A DNA stretch of 64,000 nucleotides from assembly GCF_001411555.2 (NCBI RefSeq), contig NC_049902.1:13974237-14038236 (forward strand). Reading direction: 5' to 3'. The notes beneath the pieces are model-generated. The model had not been told where the DNA came from. It did no database searches and saw nothing but the letters and a program-made list of their open reading frames with translations. Of the stretch, positions 56,587-64,000 are shown piece after piece. Every line of letters begins with the position of its first letter. Position 1 is the first letter of the stretch. The translations under genes were made by a program, and so were the position numbers. Source of the DNA: Juglans regia. Lineage: Eukaryota; Streptophyta; Magnoliopsida; Fagales; Juglandaceae.

Positions 56587-59469
56587 ATGGAAATCTCAGT
56601 TTTCCCGATGGTGCTGTCCATTTTAGTTATTGTAGTACTCAGATCAGCATGGAGAGCGCTGAGATTGGTGTGGCTTAAGCCGAAGAAGCTAGAGAAGTGT
56701 ATGAGAGAGCAAGGGTTTGGGGGCAACTCCTACCGTATTTTGTTCGGAGACTTGAAGGAGAGCTCTCCGATGATAAATGAAGCGAGATCTAAGCCCATGA
56801 ACTTCACCCATGACATTGCACCACGTGTCATTCCCTTCCTCCATCAAAGTTTGAAGAATTATGGTTCGTTTCTCTCTCTATCCCTGATTTTCACGTTGTC
56901 AATTTAGTAGCTTCGCAAGTCCCATGGCTTGTAATTTCGACACTACTTATGCCTACATCTTTCAAGGAAATCTCAAACACGTACAACTTATAATATAGAA
57001 ATGACTAAAGGGATTTGGTTAAATATAATAAAAATGCAGGTAAGAACTTCTTTATATGGATTGGCACGACACCAACGGTGAACATTATGAACCTAGAACA
57101 AGTAAAAAATGTCCTCTCCAAGCACTACATCTTTCGAAAGCCAGAGGCAAATCCACTTGCCACATTGCTGGCAACCGGCCTTGCAAGTTATGATGCTGAG
57201 AAATGGGCTAAACATAGAAAGATCATCAATCCAGCATTCCATCTAGAGAAGTTGAAGGTTAGTAATTTTATTATTTCAATTTGTTTTAAGGCATTTTTTA
57301 TTCAACAATGGCGTTTCATGTGCAATTATATATATTTTTTTAAATGATATTTTTTTTTTTGCTATAGAATTTGTTACCAGGAGTACTTCATCAGAGTTGC
57401 AACGACATGATTAGCAAATGGGGGAGTTTGGTTATCACCAAAGAGTCTGGGGCAGTTGAGTTAGACATATGGCCTTATCTAAAAAATTTGTCAAGTGATA
57501 TCATTTCGCGGGCAGCATTCGGGAGTAGCTATGAAGAAGGAATAATGATATTCGAACTCCAAAGAGAGCTAGCAGAGCTTGCAATCAAATCGCTACAGTC
57601 TATTTACATTCCAGGATGGAGGTAATTAAGCCAAAATGTTCTAATATTTATTAATAATAATTAATCATATTTGTCGTGATTTTGGTTCATTTCTCAAAGA
57701 GTAATGCTAGAGAGAAGTCATTATAGCAGTACATACTTTGCACTCACTGCGTGGCTTCTTCTAATTGATTGTTCCTAATACTCACTTGAAAAGATGTGTG
57801 GTCTAGATAATGCTACGTGCAAAATAGATAATCCCAATAATAACTTCTATTTATATTTATTCTTTCTCAAATGAGTACGTCGTGTAAAAGGCCAATTTGG
57901 AAAGAAACATTAACATGTATACTTTTATCCTTTTATTTGTTTTTAGAATATTATAAGTAAACTCAGTAAGAGAACTAAATTCCATTAATGTGGTTTTTGT
58001 AGCTCATCCTACATGTAATTTTGTTTTTTAATGATACAAAGTAGCATCTGCTAGCAAGATCCCAAAAATTCATTTGAATGGTTTTGTATGTATATATGTA
58101 GGTTTCTACCAACTAAGATGAACAAGAGGATGAAAGAAATTGATAAACAAATACAAGCATCGCTCAAAGGAATTATCAACAAAAGAGATCAGGAGGCAAC
58201 AAAAGCAGGAGATGCCATAAATGATCATGACTTATTAGGTATACTTATGGAGTCAAACTTGAAAGAAATTCAAGAGCACGCGAACAATAAGCACATTGGA
58301 ATGAATCTCCAGGACGTAATAGAGGAATGCAAACTATTTTATTTGGTCGGGCAAGAGACCACCTCGGTTTTGCTCGTCTGGACGATGATTTTGCTGAGTA
58401 GGTATCCAAACTGGCAAGTACGTGCAAGAGAAGAAGTCTCGCAAGTTTTTGGCGAAGAAAAACCAGACTTTGATGGATTAAATCACCTAAAAGTTGTGAG
58501 TATTTCTTTTATATATATTTCACTTTGATTTGAAAGTTGAAACCTGATCCTCTCTAAAAGAGTTCTCTTTTTAGAGCTTATAATCTACGAGTACCAATTA
58601 TTTTGTTTCGAGGATTTAGATAGCATTTGAGGCATATATAGATCATTCTTAAAAACAAAACCATCAGCATAAGTTATACATAAAACATGTAAAAATGTGA
58701 GACAGACAGAATTGGATCACGTTATTATATCATGGGAATAGGTCAAAATACAAAAGGTCATAGAACAGGATCAGAAGTCATGTCATGTAAACACCCACGC
58801 GATGAATATAGATATCAAACATAGTTACATATGATCTACTTATACTTTGGCCGAGAAATCATATCCATCCATTGCACCATCACTTTTTAATTTTTACTTT
58901 CTTTAGGATTAAGGGATTAAACTAATCCACCAGAAGTACTGATTATGAAACTTTCCGAACTTCACCTCTACTTTCACCATCTTTGCTAGAGCATTTGGTT
59001 CTTCTATTCAATATATATCCCTCTTTCAATGTCACAGGTGACTATGATATTGTATGAGGTTCTCAGACTATACCCACCTGTATTTGCTTTGAATCGAGTT
59101 GTTCATGAGGATACAAAACTTGGAAGGTTGTCTTTACCAGCTGGAGTGCAGGTCTCCTTACCCACAATCTTCATCCATCATGATCGTGATGTTTGGGGAG
59201 ATGATGCAGAGGAGTTCAAACCAGAGAGATTCTCTGATGGAGTCTTGAAGGCCACAAAGGGTCAAGTTTCCTTTTTTCCTTTCGGATCGGGTCCTAGGAT
59301 ATGCATTGGACAAAACTTCGCTATGATTGAAGCGAAGATGGCTCTCTCAATGATTCTACAACGCTTCTGTTTTGAGCTTTCCCCGTCATATACTCATGCT
59401 CCTTCAACTCATATCGCTATTCTTGAACCACAGTATGGTGCTCAGATCATTCTACGTTCTGTAGAATAG
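56587..59469 (+). CDS. CYP72A: Cytochrome P450, CYP72A subfamily, five exons, 524 residues, apparently intact
   Basis: Exons 56587-56863, 57040-57257, 57368-57621, 58102-58495 and 59038-59469 have GT-AG introns and consistent phases, with no internal stop. An N-terminal membrane anchor ([18 protein letters not shown]) is followed by a basic KPKK segment. Motifs are C-helix W148-R152 (WAKHR), I-helix VGQETT at 332-337, ExxR at 388-391 (EVLR), PERF at 443-446 and the heme loop [10 protein letters not shown] at 463-472 with Cys470 as iron ligand. CYP72A enzymes are ER monooxygenases of terpenoid, saponin and hormone metabolism; substrate cannot be read from sequence. One oddity is Val332 where Ala or Gly is usual. 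The length is normal for the family. It is head-to-head with the pseudogene at 32995-44954. Confidence 0.93.
56864..59037 (+). other. Introns of the CYP72A gene
   Basis: The four introns are 56864-57039 (176 bp), 57258-57367 (110), 57622-58101 (480) and 58496-59037 (542). All start GT and end AG; the intron phases are 1, 0, 2 and 0. Intron 2 has a pyrimidine run before the acceptor. Introns 3 and 4 are longer and AT-rich with no recognisable gene. Confidence 0.85.
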
Positions 59470-59860
59470 ATATATATCTTGTTGTGTAATGTGCATGGAA
59501 AAGCTAGCTAGGGCACTTAAGGAGAGTTCGAGATCTGTTGTGAAGGAGAGTTGAGTTCAATGTATGAAGAGAAAGTACAAGGGGTTCAGAGCCTCGTGGG
59601 CTTTTGTCTTTTCCTTCTTATGTTATTAGCTTTGTTATTTCCTTTCTTATGTATTAGCATACTGAGGTATTGGGCTAGAGCCCATGGACTACGACTGTTG
59701 GTTTGTATTTTGTTGTTAGTACTGCTCGGCCATGAGCCGAGGCCACTTTCGGTAGGGTCCGTTACACTGCCAGCTATATGTACTAAGCAGTAGTGCTCTG
59801 CACATTTTATCCATAAGAGTAATTGAATATTTTCCTTTCCTGTCTTGTCTTCTTCTTCAG
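59470..59860 (+). other. 3' flank of CYP72A and LTR-like debris
   Basis: The 3' untranslated region starts after TAG (59467-59469). From about 59520 the text (GGTATTGGGCTAGAGCCCAT, CTCGGCCATGAGCCGAGGCC with a GGCC-ended dyad, GGTAGGGTCCGTTACA) looks like LTR sequence and leads toward the gag relic. I see no clear polyadenylation signal. The 80-codon frame at 59551-59793 is not called. Confidence 0.45.
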
Positions 59861-60672
59861 GAGGTCTCTTACCCTCGAAATGATGTTTTTACATTCAAAT
59901 ATTTCCATGGCTACTTGAACCAGCTACAAGATGGCTTGAATGCCTTGAAGAAAAATACTAAAGCTCAATATCAACATCTGGAGACTGAGTTGTTGGCCCT
60001 TAAAAGGCAAAATGAGGCAATGATGTTGCACCTGTCAGCTTTAACCTTAGAGCTGCAAAAGAAAAATCAGAGTCAACCATCCTGAGTCATTTTAAAGGAT
60101 TCATAACCAAGATGAAGGAAGCAACTCTCAAGGGGGTGAGGTCCATACCAGATCCGTCAGGCTTGAATCTCCTGTGTTCGAAGGGGAGGATCCTACGAGG
60201 TGGCTCTATAAAGTATATCATTTCTTTGCTTTCTTAATACTTTACCGCAACACTGTATTAGGCTAGCATCCTTTCAAATGGAAAGACAAGCCCTCGTGGG
60301 GTTCCAAGATTTGGAAGAATTGGTACTGCTCACTTACTGGGATGCTTTTGTTATGGCACTTTTGGTCAGATTTGGCCCAAATGCCTGTGATAACCCCATG
60401 AAATCCCCACCGAGGTTGAGAAAAACTGGGTTAGTGGAAGACTACAACGCTAGGTTTGAAGCTTTGTCCAATAGACTAAGGTGTCTCTCAATTTCCAACA
60501 AACTAAGCTATTTTTTAAGTGGGTTAAGAGATGAAATAAGATTTCCTTTAAGGATGTTCAATCCATCTAATCTGGCCATCACCTACAACCTAGCCAAGAT
60601 TCAGGAAGGAAATCTAAACCTAACCAAAAAACACAACAAACCGAGCCTTTCCTACTCATTAGAACCTGGTAT
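59861..60672 (+). pseudogene. Ty3/gypsy gag relic
   Basis: A coiled-coil N-terminus (LNQLQDGLNALKKNTKAQYQ, LETELLALKRQNEAMM) is followed by broken text with VFEGEDPTRWLYKVYHFF at about 60168. The capsid core is ASFQMERQALVGFQDLEELV, EDYNARFEALSNRLRCLS, YFLSGLRDEIRFPLRMFN and TYNLAKIQEGNLNLTKKH. It resembles the gag of the chromovirus at 39018 (DYQREFERLGNQV, INLARMKDDQLA) without being a close copy. The reading is cut at 60672 by the hAT terminus. Confidence 0.8.
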
Positions 60673-61303
60673 TAGGGCCGGCTCTCCCATAAGGCGAGTT
60701 AGGCAGTTGCCTAAGGCCCCGTAGTGAAAGAATGTCTCAAAAAATAAAAATAATTAAGTAAAAAAAAATATATATTTATACTAAATAAAGAAATTAAAAA
60801 CTCATATCTAAAATAAATTAACAAGCCAACGGTTAAAAAAATGTTAATAATTATAAAAAGAAAATATAAATTTCTATTAAATTACAAACGCTGCAACTTC
60901 TCTTAGGAAACTAAAATTCACAATAATGACTGTAATTTAATGGTTTCAATCTACTTCTACGAAATCTCAAAAAATCCAACGGAACATCTCAAAAACTCTG
61001 CTTTTATATCTGAAATTAACAAATCTTTTTCATACCTTTTGTATTTCACTCTCCATTCTCTAATCTCTCTCTTGCATCTATGCCCATCTTGCTCGTATGC
61101 ACTGGCAGCCTCTCTGGCTCTCCATTGTCTCCAATCGCACCGTCAAACGTTGAGGAACTCTGCTGTGTAGTCTGCATTTTGAAAGGTAAACGAAGCTTAA
61201 TCACTAATTAATCTAAGTTGCAGCTTGCCGTTTCACGTTTGTTACTTTGTATAAAGTGAGTGAGTATTTTATCTATATTATATATCGTATATGCGGTGAA
61301 TGA

Positions 61304-63422
61304 GGGTACGTTTGGGTAGTAAGAAGTGTTGAGAAGTGTTGAGAATGTTTGTGAATAGTTATAAGTAGAGATTGGAGTGAGTTTGTGGGTCCCATTGAGA
61401 GTATTTTGAGTTGTTTGGATGTGTGAAGTATGTTGAGTTGTTGACTTTTGAGTAGGTAGTTGAAAAATTTCTGGATCCCATAAATATTATACTGATTTTA
61501 TTTTTAGTAATAAATATTATAATGATTTTATTATAGTAATTTTTTAATATTAATAAATATTGTAGTGATTTTATTTTACTTTTATATATAATAATGATAA
61601 ATATAATAATGATTTTATTTTTAATTTATATATAATAGTGATAAATATTATAATTATTTTATTTATATATATAATAGTTATAAATATTATAGTAATGTTA
61701 TTTTTTATTTATATATTATTGTGATTTTATTTTTAATTTATATATAATAGTGATAAATATTATAGTAGTTTATTTTTTATTTATATATAATAGTGATTTT
61801 ATTTTTTATTTATATATTTTAGTGATTTTATTTTTTATTTATATATTATAATGATTTTATTTTTTATTAATATTTAATAGTGATAAATATTATAGTGATT
61901 TTATTTTTTATTTATATATTTTAGTGATTTTATTTTTTATTTATATATTATAGTGATTTTATTTTTTATTTATATATTATAGAGATTTTATTTTTTATTT
62001 ATATATAGTAGTGATAAATATTTTTTATTTATATATTATAGTGATTTTATTTTTTATTTATATATTATAATGATTTTATTTTTTTATTTATATTTAATAG
62101 TGATAAATATTTTTTATTTATATATTATAGTGATTTTTATTTATTTATATATTATAATGATTTTTTTTTATATTTAATAGTGATAAATATTATAGTGATT
62201 TTATTTTTTATTTATATATTATAGTGATTTTATTTTTTATTTATATATTATAATGATTTTATTTTTTTATTTATATATAATAGTGATAAATATTTTTTAT
62301 TTATATATCATAGTGATTTTATTTTTTATTTATATATTATAATGATTTTATTTTTTAATGATTTTATTTTTTATTTATATATTATAGTGATTTTATTTTT
62401 TATTTATATATTATAGCGATTTTATTTTTAATTTATATATATTAGTGATAAATATTTTTTATTTATATATTATAGTGATTTTTATTTATTTATATATTAT
62501 AATGATTTTTTATTTATATTTAATAGTGATAAATATTATAGTGATTTTATTTTTTATTTATATATTTTAGTGATTTTATTTTTTATTTACATATAATAGA
62601 GATAAATATTATAGTGATTTTATTTTTATTTATATATTATAGTGATTTTATTTTTTATTTATATATTATAATGATTTTATTTTTTATTTATATATTATAG
62701 TGATTTTATTTTTTATTTATATATTATAGCGATTTTATTTTTTATTTATATTTAATAGTGATAAATATTATAGCGATTTTATTTTTTATTTATATATTAT
62801 AGTGATTTTATTTTTTATTTATATATTATAGTGATTTTATTTTTTATTTATATATAATAGTGATAAATATTTTTTATTTATATATTATAGTGATTTTATT
62901 TTTTATTTATATATTATAGTGATTTTATTTTTTATTTATATATTATAGAGATTTTATTTTTTATTTATATATAATAGTGATAAATATTTTTTATTTATAT
63001 ATTATAGTATTTTATTTTTTATTTATATATTATAATGATTTTATTTTTTTATTTATATTTAATAGTGATTTTATTTTTCTATTTATATTTAATAGTTATA
63101 AATATTATAGTGTGATAAATATTTTTTATTTATATATTATAGTGATTTTATTTTTTATTTATATATAATAGTGATAAATATTTTTTATTTATATATTATA
63201 GTGATTTTATTTTTTATTTATATATTATAGTGATAAATATTTTTTATTTATATATAATAGTAATAAGTATTATAGAATGTTTGTGAATAGTTATGAGTAG
63301 AGATTGAAGTGGGTTTGTGGGTCCCATTGAGAGTATTTTAAGTTGTTTGGCATGTGAAATATTTTTAAAAGTACGAGAATACTTAGAAAGTGTTGAGGAA
63401 TGTTTGATACCCAAACATAGCC
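61304..63422. mobile_element. MITE expanded to 2.1 kb by an internal minisatellite, TSD TGA
   Basis: The left end GGGTACGTTTGGGTAG and right end GATACCCAAACATAGCC are imperfect inverted repeats flanked by TGA (61301-61303 and 63423-63425). Just inside lies GTGAATAGTTATAAGTAGAG...GTCCCATTGAGAGTATTTTGAG (61349-61420), with a direct second copy at 63281-63345. Between these copies is the AT-rich array. End type and 3-bp duplication match the MITE family at 5305. It is non-coding. Confidence 0.8.
61490..63265. repeat. 29-bp AT-rich minisatellite, about 60 units
   Basis: The basic unit is TAGTGATTTTA, then a T-rich step, then TTTATTTATATATTA, with period 29. Variant units containing ATAATAGTGATAAATATT are interspersed at intervals, giving a loose higher-order pattern. 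Early units (61490-61760) are more diverged than the centre, as expected if the array grew by unequal exchange. Frames such as 62977-63168 are pure by-products. Confidence 0.9.
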
Positions 63423-63425
63423 TGA

Positions 63426-63817
63426 GTCTGTGAAGTGTGAAGATATGTGGCAATAAAACAGCCACGTCCATGTCCCCTTGTTTTTTTTTTTCTTCTTGAA
63501 TTAATCAATACTTCACAATTTGCGTGGCCCACGGGCCACGGCACCTATGCATCACTTTTCAAACTCTTATTCTTTTTCTTTTTATTTTTTTTAGTCTATA
63601 ATTTATTTGTTGATTTTAGATATTAACATTAAGATATTTTATTTTATTGTGCAGATTAACAATTTTATATAAAAGTGAAGGTCATTTGTTATATAAAAGT
63701 GGATCTCGTTTGCTAAATCAGGTTCTATTGTTTTATATTAATATTTATTTTTTCTAGAATATTCATAATCATAATAAGATTTTATATAGTGGATATTGTT
63801 CTTTTCTACTAGAAAAT
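63426..63817 (+). other. Remaining intron and leader of the hAT transposase
   Basis: AT-rich sequence with an acceptor-like TTATTGTGCAG at 63644-63654 and a second candidate AAATCAG at 63721. No protein is seen until ATG 63818. Confidence 0.45.
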
Positions 63818-64000
63818 ATGTCTAATAGAAAATATGCATCTGGATATGAAAAACTTAAAAAAAAAAAGAGAACAATAGAAAAATTGATTGAATCTCAAAA
63901 TGATCTTTAAATAAATTTGTTACTACCAATAAACAAAATATAGTAGAAAATTTAGGTGAAACATTTGTAAATGATCAAGAAACACACCAAATAGGACCAC
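63818..64000 (+). pseudogene. hAT transposase N-terminus, frameshifted, runs off the window
   Basis: From ATG 63818 the frame reads SNRKYASGYEKLKKKKRTIE, then KLIESQNDL, stopping at TAA 63908-63910. In another frame the text continues NKFVTTNKQNIVENLGETFV, then NDQETHQIGP to the window end. The basic [RK]K-x-SGYEK-x-KKK start followed by LIESQ and KFV is the typical N-terminus of plant zinc finger MYM-type protein 1-like transposases. A one-base loss (or two-base gain) after codon 30 breaks it, so this copy is probably inactive. Confidence 0.7.

Larger units (their letters stand above)
60673..64000 (+). mobile_element. 5' part of a hAT DNA transposon (MYM-type zinc finger / DUF4371 class), continues past window
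   Basis: Starts TAGGGCCGGCTCTCCCATAA within the gag relic, followed by GGCAGTTGCCTAAGGCCCCG. This terminal sequence resembles plant hAT elements that encode zinc finger MYM-type-like transposases. A probable untranslated exon ends at a GT donor (AAAG/GTAAAC, 61186), and an acceptor candidate is TTGTGCAG at 63654. The transposase ATG is at 63818. The intron contains a complete MITE (61304-63422). The right end and the 8-bp duplication (candidate CCTGGTAT at 60665-60672) cannot be checked in this window. Confidence 0.65.

Noticed and set aside
59551..59793. 80-codon hydrophobic frame after the P450
   Set aside because: In LTR-like debris; no domain and no conservation evidence.
62977..63168. 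63-codon hydrophobic frame (possible membrane peptide)
   Set aside because: Translation of the 29-bp AT-rich minisatellite; any frame gives Phe/Ile/Tyr-rich text.
1..64000. tRNA or rRNA genes
   Set aside because: No cloverleaf with the expected A and B box spacing, nor any conserved rRNA segment, was noticed by eye. A tRNAscan run would settle it.

Overview
This is nuclear DNA from a flowering plant. It has five-exon cytochrome P450 genes with GT-AG introns, plant Ty1/copia and Ty3/gypsy retrotransposons, a plant L1-type LINE, hAT and CACTA ends, and many AT-rich introns and microsatellites. The MITE family (GGCTCGTTTGGAAA / GGGTACGTTTGGGTA ends with GAGATGAG-rich interiors) recalls what I know of woody Fagales such as the walnut family, but that assignment is inference. 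Only one gene looks intact; almost everything else is mobile or repetitive DNA.

Layout. 1-3477: a decayed L1-type LINE with its poly(A) tail. 4200-5129: one end of a CACTA transposon. 5305-5677: a 3-bp-TSD MITE. About 6570-20722: a compound tandem-repeat block (233-bp units, a GAGTC-CCTA-GACTC dyad minisatellite, 50-bp units) that leads into an LTR promoter and a primer-binding site at 20724. Two long solo-LTR-like copies of one family (9658-14221 and 14768-19202) sit in it in opposite orientation, each with its own perfect 5-bp target duplication. 22018-32994: a complete but decayed Tat-type Ty3/gypsy element with dual RNase H, a long 81/92-bp tandem array and an antisense extra ORF.

32995-44954 is a minus-strand CYP72A pseudogene. 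Exons 1 and 2 are still open. Exon 3 is split by a Reina-type chromovirus (39018-43912, TSD ACATC) and by a Ty1/copia element (33658-38950, TSD TAGCT). Exon 4 is cut off at a filler-type junction with the Tat element, and exon 5 is missing. 45276-52379 holds three copies of another LTR family, the first with perfect TSD ATAGC. 52382-56240 is retrotransposon debris and AT-rich DNA.

56587-59469 is a plus-strand CYP72A gene of five exons that encodes a complete 524-residue P450 with all the usual motifs. It is head-to-head with the pseudogene, has a duplicated TATA region, and carries a MITE remnant in its leader. Downstream are a Ty3/gypsy gag relic and, inserted into it, the 5' end of a hAT transposon (60673 to the window edge). 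The hAT's first intron contains a MITE that has swollen to 2.1 kb around a roughly 60-copy 29-bp AT-rich minisatellite. The hAT transposase ORF begins at 63818 and is frameshifted after 30 codons.

The biology is a small CYP72A cluster eroded and rewired by successive transposon insertions. I see no evidence for a wholly new enzymatic system. The most unusual structures are the inverted long-LTR pair inside a hairpin-forming minisatellite, the MITE minisatellite inside a transposase intron, the antisense ORF of the Tat element, and the methylation-type decay pattern of the chromovirus. All alignments and counts here were done by eye.
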